A DNA stretch of 18,351 nt from positions 1 to 18,351 of the forward strand of contig DKUB01000041.1 in NCBI GenBank assembly GCA_002490465.1, given 5' to 3'. Origin of the DNA: Lachnoclostridium sp. UBA7215 (GTDB taxonomy: Bacteria > Bacillota > Clostridia > Lachnospirales > Lachnospiraceae). Below the pieces are notes generated by a model. That model ran no database searches, was not told the origin of the DNA, and worked only from the letters and a program-made list of their open reading frames with translations. Made by a program: the position numbers and the translations under genes. This document shows positions 1-7,794 of the stretch, piece by piece; the stretch's first letter is position 1; the number at the start of each line of letters is the position of its first letter.

Positions 1-53
1 TTATAGCGTTTCGCAAATGCCTAAAATTTTGTTAAAATGAAAGGAGAATTGCT

Positions 54-902
54 ATGGATAATAATAACGAATTTAGAATTGATGGAATTTTTGATGAGGG
101 TATAAATCCGGCGGTGGATACTTCTTATATAAATATCCCCCTGACCAGCAGCAATGTGTTGTATACATTAAATTTAGCAGATAATCATGCCATACAGAAT
201 TTTGCAATTGATTCATCTATGATTTTTACAACACAAAGAAGTAATGAAAATGTTATTCTTGCCTAGAGTATATAACTAAACTCCCTTTTACAAACTAACT
301 TTTATTTTCATTCAATTCTGAAGGTGGTGATTGGTCAACCGAAATAGGTATACTTGATTTATCAAAATTTAATACAACATCCGTATGTGATTGCAGTGCA
401 TTTAAGAGATTTATAGATTTGGATTATGCAAATGATGCCGGCGTTACTAATCACACCCAAATAGTCCGGGCAGATGCTGCTCTATCGACAGACCAATCTA
501 CTATTTTAATTTGGACACGAAATGAAATCGGACTTGATATGTTTACAGGATATGATTTTTATACATTCTGTTCAGAACTGCTTAATTCAGCCTCTAATAC
601 CGTTTCTTTTAAAAATAACAAATACATGAAAGAAGCATGTAAATTCTGCTTTACTGCACAAACTTCACGTATACTTGGAGTGCCCACATCCTTCCAGGGA
701 ATAGAGCTTTCAAATGAGGGCAACGGAGTGTACTCCATATATGTAGTATCAGGCAATGAAAAGGATAACGGTTCAAATAGAATATACAGGCTAAACTCTA
801 ATGGCATATTAAAATTTGTTATTTGGATTGGTTCCATCAGGTACGAGTGTCTATAAAAAGAATCCATTTATTATGAAAATATCCAAATCAATTCTTCAAT
901 AA
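54..902 (+). pseudogene. Broken helveticin J-like (class III bacteriocin family) gene
   Basis: Three pieces in two frames together resemble one helveticin J-type protein, a family of secreted or putative lytic bacteriocins of about 300-340 residues. The first piece (54-266) starts at an ATG seven bases after AAAGGAG and ends at a TAG after TTQRSNENVILA. The second frame is open from 299 to 856 and carries GGDWSTEIG, then RADAALSTDQSTILIWTRN, then SFQGIELSN and VYVVSGN-like strings, which are the pattern I recognise from this family. Near 820-840 the reading should move back to the first frame, where LVPSGTSVYKKNPF continues to a TAA at 900-902. The part between the first two pieces is shorter than the family pattern would need, so a deletion as well as frameshifts is likely. 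No signal peptide is visible. The family call is from memory of motifs, not a search; that the gene is broken is directly visible. Confidence 0.6.
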
Positions 903-910
903 ATAATAAT

Positions 911-2030
911 TTCGGGAGGTGGTTAAATGCAAAACTTACAGATAATATTGAATTTAATAACATAACGTATATTGTTGATAAAGATAAGGGAACAGTAATC
1001 GTGGAAGGAGAAGGAACCTTTAGTTCTTTGCAGCATCCTCTTTCTACTTATGATGAGTATTTCCACCTAAAACTTACAAATTGGACAATTGAAGAAGGGA
1101 TAACAAAAATACAACACATGATGGATTGTTCTTGTTTGTATATAGAATCGATTCAACTTCCAGAATCTCTGCAAATCATTGACGAGTATGCATTTTTCTC
1201 TTGTGCACGTTTAAAGAGCATTGTGATTCCTCAAGGCGTGAAAATAATTCACAAAAACGCCTTTAAGTATTGTAACAGACTTAAAACAGTAACAAATCTC
1301 TCCGATCAAACTGTTTACCTTCCAAACCACCCCTCATTTGAAACACTGCCGGGAACAATATATGATTACTATGTTGACGGGAAGGCTGCCGTAACAGTCC
1401 CACCGGGGAAAACTGCTGTAGGCGTAGCACGAAAATATATTGTGGCATTAGAAAGCGATGGCGGAACATTAAATAACTATAACGAAAACCGTAATATATA
1501 TTTTCAGGTTGGGGACCCCCCTAAAACTTCCAAAAGCAAAGAAAAAAGGTTATGTATTCTGTGGTTGGACAGCAAGATCACATTCTAATATTGCCTGGTT
1601 CACAATTACCGGTGAGGATACAGACGATCCCAATGGAAGCACATTTTTCTGGAACAGGACAACAAAACTGTATGCACAGTACGCAAAAGTCACAACAAAA
1701 AAAATAGGAAAAAGAAAATTAAATGTGAATATTTCCAAATGGCAAGATGCATCTCAGCTTGAAATTCAGTATTCCACAAACAAAAAGTTCAAAAATGCAA
1801 AAAGCATTATTATAAAAAACAGCATAAAAATATCGAAACACAAAAAGAAAAAAGACTATGTACTAAATTACAACAAGAAAAAAAGAGCTTTATCTATAAC
1901 ACTGAGCAGACTAAAATCAAAGAAAAAATATTACTTCCGTTTCCAATATCGTAGAGAATGCATCGGTGCGACATGTGATATATATATCACTTCAATCGGC
2001 GACTGGTTTCAAAAGAGTGTGAAGATGTAG
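911..2030 (+). pseudogene. Frameshifted BspA-like leucine-rich-repeat protein, paralogue of the next gene
   Basis: This is a damaged copy of the intact gene at 2091-3278. One frame is open from 857 to 1588 and matches the paralogue from the segment ending VEGEG (paralogue FEGEG), through two LRR_5-type repeats (ESIQLPESLQIIDEYAFFSC, LKSIVIPQGVKIIHKNAF) to YYVDG...VPPGKTAVG. At about 1511-1521, within the run GGGGACCCCCC, the matching sequence jumps by one base into the frame that continues TPLKLPKAKKKGYVFCGWT to the stop at 2030. Removing one G restores a single reading frame aligned with the paralogue. No signal peptide or clear start is present at the 5' end, and the homology begins right after the helveticin-like remnant, so the 5' end is probably lost too. 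An ATG at 927 with GGGAGG upstream is in the wrong frame and stops after 12 codons. The start given is approximate. A sequencing error in the homopolymer could explain the frameshift but not the missing export signal. Confidence 0.72.
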
Positions 2031-2090
2031 TGGCATTTTCCACCCCTAGCTGCCATCGCCTACCATGATTTTTCGAAAGAGGGGATATCA

Positions 2091-3278
2091 ATGAAAAACA
2101 TAATATATAAAATCAACATATGTTTTTTCCTTTTATTTTCTATCCTGGCTTTTCCAGCAGGACGACTTCATGCAAAAACCATAACCGGTGCCGCAGGATG
2201 GGACTTAACCTTCTCGCTGGATACCAAAAACCACACCTTGACATTTGAAGGGGAAGGTCCAATGGGTGATTATATGTCCTCAGAATACATTTCAAAATGT
2301 GAAAAACATGGAAAACTGCACTGGATTTTAGGAGAGGGTATCACAAGGATTATACAGGTAAATTCAAATGCTGCCAGTTATATGAAATCAATTGAACTGC
2401 CAAACTCCCTGGAAACTATTGATGATACAGCATTCCGATACTGCTCTTCTCTGGAAAACATTGTAATTCCGGAAAATGTAAAATCCATTGGACAAACCGC
2501 ATTCCGTGACTGCATTTCTCTTAAGACAGTGGAAAACTATTCCAATCAGACCATTTATCTGCCATCTTATCCCTTAAAGGACTCTCCACGTTATATTCAC
2601 TATAACTATTACGTGGATGGGGTGCTGACCCAAACAGTTCCACCAGGAAAAACAGCAGTTGGAAAAGTGATTCCTTATCAGGCGCACTTGTTTGCAAAGG
2701 GCGGAAATTTAAAGAAAAAATATAATAACATCCTGTATCGGTATGCAGAACCATTAATTCTGCCTACTGTAAAGAAAAAGGGGTATATATTCTGCGGATG
2801 GACAACATACAGGAAATATTCAAACTATTCCTGGTTCAATATTACAAATGAAGACAACGGAGATGTCTTTGGAAGCACAATGAACTGGGAGGGACCACAG
2901 AATTTATATGCACAATATGCAAAAGTTACAACAAAAAAAATGGGGAAGAAAAAGTTGATGGTAAATCTATCCAAATGGTACAATGCAGATCAACTTGAAA
3001 TCCAATATTCCACAAATAAAAATTTCAAAAACCATCAAAGTATAATTGTGAAAAGTGAACAATTAATGAAAATTTGGGAATTTGGAAAGATAAATAAGAA
3101 AAAACATTACAAATTAAACTACAAAAAAAATAAGAAACAACTAACGCTGACATTAAACAAGCTTAAAACAAGCAAAAGGTATTATTTCCGATTCCAGTTT
3201 TCCGGATATGTCAGGCTCAATGCAGATGAATATGTATATGAAACCGGCGACTGGTTTCAAAAGAGCGTAAAGATGTGA
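2091..3278 (+). CDS. Secreted leucine-rich-repeat protein with Listeria-Bacteroides repeat and basic Fn3-like tail
   Basis: A 395-residue exported protein of unknown target. Residues 1-28 form a signal peptide (MKNIIYKIN then a hydrophobic stretch ending RLHA). Residues 31-58 have the beta-strand start common in BspA-like proteins. Residues 98-148 hold two LRR_5 repeats (MKSIELPNSLETIDDTAF and LENIVIPENVKSIGQTAF). Residues 195-278 look like a Flg_new/InlB B-repeat (GYIFCGWTT ... NLYAQYA). Residues 280-395 are strongly lysine-rich and resemble a degenerate fibronectin type III domain (LEIQYSTNKNFKN, YYFRFQF). No LPXTG, choline-binding or SLH motif is visible, so any wall binding may rest on the basic tail; that is inference. 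The start ATG follows GAGGGG by six bases. Only 60 bases separate it from the broken upstream paralogue, so the two may share a transcript. Related proteins are often surface adhesins, but no partner can be named here. Confidence 0.82.
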   Translation: MKNIIYKINICFFLLFSILAFPAGRLHAKTITGAAGWDLTFSLDTKNHTLTFEGEGPMGDYMSSEYISKCEKHGKLHWILGEGITRIIQVNSNAASYMKSIELPNSLETIDDTAFRYCSSLENIVIPENVKSIGQTAFRDCISLKTVENYSNQTIYLPSYPLKDSPRYIHYNYYVDGVLTQTVPPGKTAVGKVIPYQAHLFAKGGNLKKKYNNILYRYAEPLILPTVKKKGYIFCGWTTYRKYSNYSWFNITNEDNGDVFGSTMNWEGPQNLYAQYAKVTTKKMGKKKLMVNLSKWYNADQLEIQYSTNKNFKNHQSIIVKSEQLMKIWEFGKINKKKHYKLNYKKNKKQLTLTLNKLKTSKRYYFRFQFSGYVRLNADEYVYETGDWFQKSVKM

Positions 3279-3284
3279 CAACTC

Positions 3285-4154
3285 TCACTCCCCGCACTGC
3301 AAAAACCGGTCCGCCAGCGCAGCAAACTCCGCAAGACCCAGCTTCTCGCCACGCACGGACGGAGAAAGCCCTGCCTCCTGTATTACCTGCCCGGTCTCCT
3401 CTTTGGAATAGGGAAGCTCGCTGCTGTTGGCAATCGCATTTTGCAGCGTTTTTCTCCGCTGGTTAAACGATGCGCGGATAAGCCGGAACATCAGTCTCTC
3501 ATCCTGCACGGGAACCGGCGGCTCCGTTCTGGCCGTCAGCCGAATCACCGCACTCCCTACCCGGGGGCGTGGAATAAAACAATTGGGCGGAACATTTGCC
3601 GCCAGATAAGGCTCGGCATAATACTGGACAGCAAGCGAAAGTGCCCCATAATCCTTTGTGCCGGGCTTTGCCTTCATGCGGTCAGCCACTTCCTTTTGCA
3701 CCATAACCGTCACATTCTCAAGGGGAACACGGCTCTCAAAAAGACTCATAATAATAGGGGTTGTAATATAATAGGGAAGATTTGCCACTACTTTGATTGG
3801 TTTTCCGCCATTGTACTTTTTCGCAATTTCTGCGATATCCTGACGGAGAATATCCCCCTGAATAATTTCGACATTAGAATAAGGCGACAGGGTTTCCTTT
3901 AGAACGGGAATCAGATTTTTGTCAATTTCTACTGCAAGAACCTTTTTTGCCCTCTCGCAGAGATACTGGGTCATCGTCCCGATTCCGGGGCCGATTTCCA
4001 ATATAAAATCGTTTTCTCCCACCTCTGCTGCCTCTACGATTTTTCCCAGCACATGGGTATCAACGAGAAAGTTCTGTCCGAACTTTTTCTGAAAATGAAA
4101 ATCATGCTTTTGCAGGATTTGTATTGTCTCCTGCGGATTTCCCAATGTTGCCAA
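3285..4154 (-). CDS. rsmA: 16S rRNA dimethyladenosine transferase RsmA (KsgA)
   Basis: RsmA dimethylates two adjacent adenines near the 3' end of 16S rRNA with S-adenosylmethionine, a late step of small-subunit assembly. The protein shows KKFGQNFL (residues 23-30), the SAM-binding LEIGPGIG (52-59), the acidic motif AVEID (74-78) and the catalytic NLPYY (125-129), and its length of 289 fits the family. I chose the TTG at 4154 because GGAGG sits seven bases upstream and the family usually begins close to the xTLGNPQ motif. The frame is also open from an ATG at 4199 that overlaps the TAA of the preceding tatD gene (TAATG), giving a 304-residue form with a cysteine-containing N-terminus unlike the family, so that alternative cannot be excluded. 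Last gene of the metG-tatD-rsmA operon. The 3' end lies six bases from the convergent LRR gene with no terminator between them. Confidence 0.95.
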   Translation of the reverse strand: MATLGNPQETIQILQKHDFHFQKKFGQNFLVDTHVLGKIVEAAEVGENDFILEIGPGIGTMTQYLCERAKKVLAVEIDKNLIPVLKETLSPYSNVEIIQGDILRQDIAEIAKKYNGGKPIKVVANLPYYITTPIIMSLFESRVPLENVTVMVQKEVADRMKAKPGTKDYGALSLAVQYYAEPYLAANVPPNCFIPRPRVGSAVIRLTARTEPPVPVQDERLMFRLIRASFNQRRKTLQNAIANSSELPYSKEETGQVIQEAGLSPSVRGEKLGLAEFAALADRFLQCGE

Positions 4155-4198
4155 TCGTTTTCCTCCATTTACACACCATGCGAGCGCCTTTCCGTTCA

Positions 4199-4984
4199 TT
4201 ACAGGCGGTACAGCTTATGTGCATTTTCTGTTGTCGCACGGATTACTTCCTCCGGTGCCACTCCCTTTAATTCAGCAATCGCTTCTGCCACATAAATAAG
4301 ATTTGTAGAATCATTTCTCTCCCCGCGGTGCGGTTCCGGTGACAAATACGGGCAATCCGTTTCCAGCACGATTTTCTCAAGCGGGATTTCCTCCACGGTG
4401 CGTTTACACTTCTTTGCATTTTTAAATGTAACCACACCGCCAATCCCGATATAAAATCCCATATCGACATACTCTTTTGCCATTTCGGACGAATAAGAAT
4501 AGCAGTGAATAACACCGCCACAGTCATATGCTTTTTCTGTAGTCAGAATCTCCATCGTATCAGCAGCCGCATCCCGGCTGTGAATCAAAATCGGCAGTCC
4601 TGTCTCCTTTGCCAGCACAATCTGTCTTACAAACCACTTTTTCTGTATATCCGCCGACGGTTCCGGCCAGTGGTAATCCAGTCCAAACTCCCCGATTGCC
4701 ACGACCTTTTTATTAGCGGCATTTTCCTGCATCCAGTCGATATCGGCTTCTGTCAGCTCGGCAGCCTCACTCGGATGTATGCCGAGCGCCGCATAGACAA
4801 AATCGTATTCTTCCGCAAGCCGGAGAGCATCCCTGCATCCCTGCATCTCTGCTCCCACATTGACAATCCAGCCCACGCCGTTTTCTTTCATGCCGGAAAG
4901 CAGCGCATTGCGGTCCTCATCAAAAACTTTATCATCATAGTGGCTATGGGTATCAAATATCATAGCATCTGCATATTTATACAT
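4199..4984 (-). CDS. TatD-family metal-dependent hydrolase / DNase
   Basis: A TIM-barrel amidohydrolase-type enzyme of the TatD family (YabD-like in Firmicutes), members of which have 3'-5' exonuclease or DNase activity. With the ATG at 4984 it has 261 residues, the usual size. The metal-site motifs are all present: DTHSHYDD (HxH at 13-15), GEFGLDY, LPILIHSRDA, IHCYS, and near the C-terminus ETDCPYLSPEPHRGERN. The ATG at 4984 lies eight bases after AAAGGG, a purine stretch that overlaps the metG stop. A GTG at 4993 and an internal ATG at 4963 (MIFDTHSHYDD, the most conserved start) are alternatives. It lies 12 bases after metG and touches the rsmA reading frame, consistent with the common Firmicutes order metS-yabD-ksgA. 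The rnmV (5S maturase) gene often found between tatD and rsmA is absent. Confidence 0.93.
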   Translation of the reverse strand: MYKYADAMIFDTHSHYDDKVFDEDRNALLSGMKENGVGWIVNVGAEMQGCRDALRLAEEYDFVYAALGIHPSEAAELTEADIDWMQENAANKKVVAIGEFGLDYHWPEPSADIQKKWFVRQIVLAKETGLPILIHSRDAAADTMEILTTEKAYDCGGVIHCYSYSSEMAKEYVDMGFYIGIGGVVTFKNAKKCKRTVEEIPLEKIVLETDCPYLSPEPHRGERNDSTNLIYVAEAIAELKGVAPEEVIRATTENAHKLYRL

Positions 4985-4996
4985 AACCTGCACCCT

Positions 4997-7015
4997 TTAA
5001 CAAATCTCTGCACCGGACGGCATTGGTTTCTCCGGCGTCACAAGCGCCAGATTGCCGTCTGCATCTTCTGCACAGAGAAGCATTCCCTCGGACAGTACCC
5101 CCGCGAGCTTTGCCGGTTTCAGATTTACAAGAACCATCACCTTTTTCCCCACCATTTCCTCCGGAGTATAGTATTTGCGGATTCCCGATACAATCTGTTT
5201 TACCTGGCTTCCGATTTTAACCTGGCTGCAAAGAAGTTTTTTAGATTTTTCCACCGCTTTGCAGGAAATAATCTCTCCGACCTGGAACTGCATTTTCATA
5301 AAGTCATCAAAGGTTATCTCCGGCTTTGACTCGATGTCAATTGCCTCGGAATCATCCCCGGCTGCCGCCGCAGACGGATTCTCAGCCGAAGACGGAGCTT
5401 CCGTCTTTGATTCTTCTATCTGTTTTTTCTTAATCTCTTCCGCTATGGCAAGAACTTCCTTGATATCCTTTCTCATAAAGAGAATCTCCGGTTTGTCTGT
5501 CACCTTTGTTCCCGAAACGTAGCGCCCGAACGTATCCATTTCCTCTGACGCCCTTTTCGGTGCGTTAAACTGCGCAAGGATTTTCTCCGATGTCTCCGGC
5601 ATAAAAGCCTCTAACAGGCTGGCTCCGATTACAATGCTCTCGGCCAGATTATAGAGTACCGTCGAGAGCCTGTCTTTTTTTGCCTCATCTTTTCCAAGTA
5701 CCCATGGCTCTGTCTCATCAATATATTTATTGCAGCGTTTAAACAGTGACATAATTTCTGTAAGGGCATCTGCCACATGCAGGCTGTCCATTTTTTCTTC
5801 TACCGCTTTTGGCACGGACAAAACCATTTCTTTTAATTCATCATCCACGGCCTCTTTTACGCCCTTATCCTCAAGCACGCCGCCGAGGTACTTATTTGTC
5901 ATGGAAACCGTACGGTTTACCAGATTTCCAAGTACATTGGCAAGGTCAGCGTTTGTGCGCTCCGTAAAAAGCTCCCAGCCGACAGAACTGTCATTTTCAT
6001 AAGGCATTTCATGCAGAACGAAATAGCGCACAGCATCTACGCCAAAAACGTCCGCCAAATCATCCGCATAAATAACATTTCCAAAACTCTTGCTCATTTT
6101 TCTGCCATCTGCGTGCAGCATCCACGGATGTCCAAATACCTGCTTTGGCAGCGGCAAATCAAGCGCCATCAGCATAATCGGCCAATAAATGGTATGGAAA
6201 CGGAGAATATCTTTTCCTATCAGATGCAAATCAGCCGGCCAGTATTTCTCATATAAATCCTCACCGTTTATTTTCACATTTTCTCCATCCACATCAAAAC
6301 CGAGTCCGGTAATATAATTGCTGAGTGCATCAATCCAGACATAAACAACATGACCCGGATCAAAGTCTACCGGAATTCCCCATTTAAAACTGGTGCGGGA
6401 TACACACAAATCCTGCAGGCCCGGCTTAATGAAATTGTTGACCATTTCATTCTTTCTGGACTCCGGCCAGATAAACTCCGGGTGATCCTCAATATGCTTC
6501 GCAAGGCGGTCCTGATATTTGCTTAATTTCAGAAAATACGCTTCCTCCTTTGCCGGCTGGCACTCGCGCCCGCACTCCGGGCATTTGCCATCCTCAAGCT
6601 GGGAAGCCGTATAAAAAGACTCGCAGGGCGTGCAGTACATTCCCTCGTAAAAGCCTTTATAAATATCGCCGTTATCATATAATTTTTTAAATATTTTCTG
6701 TACCTGTCTCTCATGGTCCTCATCTGTCGTGCGGATAAATTTATCGTATGACGCATTCATCAAATCGAAAATACGTTTAATTTCACCTGCCACATTATCT
6801 ACATACTGCTTTGGTGAAACGCCTGTACCTTTTGTTTTCTCCTCGATTTTCTGACCGTGTTCATCCGTCCCCGTCTGGAAACGGACATCATATCCCTGAA
6901 AACGTTTATAGCGGACAATCGCATCTGCCAGTACAATTTCATAAGTATTTCCAATATGCGGCTTGCCGGATGCATAAGCTATTGCCGTTGTCAAATAATA
7001 AGGTTTTTTTGCCAT
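4997..7015 (-). CDS. metG: Methionyl-tRNA synthetase with C-terminal tRNA-binding domain
   Basis: Charges tRNA-Met (elongator and initiator) with methionine using ATP; cytoplasmic. The 672-residue protein shows the class I signature HIGN (20-23), KMSKS (306-310) and a zinc knuckle with cysteines 128, 131, 145 and 148. An anticodon-binding helical domain follows. Residues of roughly 530-560 form an Ala/Ser/Glu-rich low-complexity linker, and the last 104 residues or so are a Trbp111/EMAP-II-like tRNA-binding domain (FQVGEIISC ... VLVNLKPAKLAGVLSEGMLLCAE). The ATG at 7015 follows GGAGG by six bases and gives the family N-terminus MAKKPYYLTTAIAYASG. The frame is open to 7039, but that extension has no family match. 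It is the first gene of the metG-tatD-rsmA operon, with a clear promoter upstream. The leader is too short for a T-box. Confidence 0.97.
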   Translation of the reverse strand: MAKKPYYLTTAIAYASGKPHIGNTYEIVLADAIVRYKRFQGYDVRFQTGTDEHGQKIEEKTKGTGVSPKQYVDNVAGEIKRIFDLMNASYDKFIRTTDEDHERQVQKIFKKLYDNGDIYKGFYEGMYCTPCESFYTASQLEDGKCPECGRECQPAKEEAYFLKLSKYQDRLAKHIEDHPEFIWPESRKNEMVNNFIKPGLQDLCVSRTSFKWGIPVDFDPGHVVYVWIDALSNYITGLGFDVDGENVKINGEDLYEKYWPADLHLIGKDILRFHTIYWPIMLMALDLPLPKQVFGHPWMLHADGRKMSKSFGNVIYADDLADVFGVDAVRYFVLHEMPYENDSSVGWELFTERTNADLANVLGNLVNRTVSMTNKYLGGVLEDKGVKEAVDDELKEMVLSVPKAVEEKMDSLHVADALTEIMSLFKRCNKYIDETEPWVLGKDEAKKDRLSTVLYNLAESIVIGASLLEAFMPETSEKILAQFNAPKRASEEMDTFGRYVSGTKVTDKPEILFMRKDIKEVLAIAEEIKKKQIEESKTEAPSSAENPSAAAAGDDSEAIDIESKPEITFDDFMKMQFQVGEIISCKAVEKSKKLLCSQVKIGSQVKQIVSGIRKYYTPEEMVGKKVMVLVNLKPAKLAGVLSEGMLLCAEDADGNLALVTPEKPMPSGAEIC

Positions 7016-7048
7016 GATTACCTCCATCTGCATTGTCATTATCTGTTT

Positions 7049-7077
7049 ATTTTAGAAAAATTATGTAAAAATGTCAA
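7049..7077 (-). promoter_or_regulatory. Sigma-A promoter of the metG operon
   Basis: On the minus strand TTGACA (7077-7072) is separated by 17 bases from TAAAAT (7054-7049). It lies about 35 bases before the metG start codon, leaving a short leader that holds the ribosome-binding site. The -35 is a perfect consensus and the -10 differs at one base. Confidence 0.75.
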
Positions 7078-7132
7078 GTACCCGTAAAACCGTTTGCTCA
7101 TATACTAATCAAAAAAAGGAACGTTATCATAT

Positions 7133-7735
7133 ATGAGAAGAGACAGAGACGGAATTGACGTGAGCCACTGGGAAGGTAAAATTGACTTCCGCAAAGTGAA
7201 GGAAGCAGGAATTCGCATCGTCTATATCAAGGCGACTCAGGGAAGCGATATTGTTGACCCGGAGTTTGAGCGCAATTACAGAGATGCCGACAGAGAGGGC
7301 CTCCATATCGGCTTCTATCATTTTGTTACAGCAAGAGACCTCGCAGAGGCAAAAGAAGAAGCTGCCTTTTTTTATGAGAAAATCCGGGGCAAAAATCAGC
7401 ACGCAAGACCGGCAATGGATTTTGAACAGTTTGGCAATCTGACACGACAGGAAATCCGGGACATTTCTGTACATTTCCTGAGGGAATTGAGAAGAGACTT
7501 CGGACACCGGCCGGCCATTTACACGGATTCTTCCAATGCATCCACCACATTTGATGATGACCGTCTGCGCGAATATCCGCTGTGGATTGCAGAGTACGGC
7601 GTAACAAAACCGGATATGGAAAACCCGTGGAGACGCTGGAGCGGTTGGCAGTATACGGACAGAGGACGCGTCAAAGGGATTTCCGGCAGAGTGGACAGAG
7701 ACCATTTCCGCGATGAAATTTTATACCGGGAATAG
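7133..7735 (+). CDS. GH25-family muramidase (lysozyme-like), no signal peptide
   Basis: A 200-residue single-domain protein of glycoside hydrolase family 25, which cleaves the bond between N-acetylmuramic acid and N-acetylglucosamine in peptidoglycan. The family motifs are GIDVSHWEGKIDF (catalytic-site Asp 9), YIKATQG, GFYHFVTA, the catalytic AMDFE (Asp 96 and Glu 98) and the closing WQYTDRG...G..D. There is no signal peptide, transmembrane segment or wall-binding domain, so the product should stay in the cytoplasm unless released by lysis or a holin-like route. It could act in mother-cell lysis or be a lone endolysin-like gene; neither role is shown. The start ATG has only a distant AAGGA about 12 bases upstream, so translation may be weak. 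It is transcribed divergently from metG. No phage genes are nearby. Confidence 0.88.
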   Translation: MRRDRDGIDVSHWEGKIDFRKVKEAGIRIVYIKATQGSDIVDPEFERNYRDADREGLHIGFYHFVTARDLAEAKEEAAFFYEKIRGKNQHARPAMDFEQFGNLTRQEIRDISVHFLRELRRDFGHRPAIYTDSSNASTTFDDDRLREYPLWIAEYGVTKPDMENPWRRWSGWQYTDRGRVKGISGRVDRDHFRDEILYRE

Positions 7736-7738
7736 TTC

Positions 7739-7767
7739 TTGCATTTCCGAAAGATTCTGAGTATACT
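7739..7767 (+). promoter_or_regulatory. Promoter for nfo
   Basis: TTGCAT (7739-7744), a 17-base spacer and TATACT (7762-7767) lie 27 bases before the nfo start codon and just after the GH25 stop. It fits sigma-A with one or two mismatches per box. The -10 reads TATACTA, so a forespore sigma is also conceivable, since nfo of Bacillus subtilis belongs to the sigma-G regulon; the boxes alone cannot decide. Confidence 0.55.
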
Positions 7768-7794
7768 AGGGGAAAAAAGACGAGGTACAAGACT

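Noticed and set aside
927..965. Short frame starting at ATG 927 behind GGGAGG
   Set aside because: It stops after 12 codons and is out of frame with the LRR remnant; most likely chance.
3427..3902. Open frames on the plus strand inside rsmA
   Set aside because: They lie opposite a well-supported gene, show no family motif and have no ribosome-binding site.
4505..5329. Long plus-strand open frame (274 codons) opposite tatD and metG
   Set aside because: It spans two conserved genes on the other strand and the translation is His/Cys/Phe-rich shadow sequence without a recognisable domain.
7016..7132. T-box riboswitch before metG
   Set aside because: The leader after the -10 is only about 35 bases and has no specifier stem or antiterminator sequence.
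7127..7705. Minus-strand open frame opposite the GH25 gene
   Set aside because: Shadow of a clear GH25 coding region; no start signal or motif.
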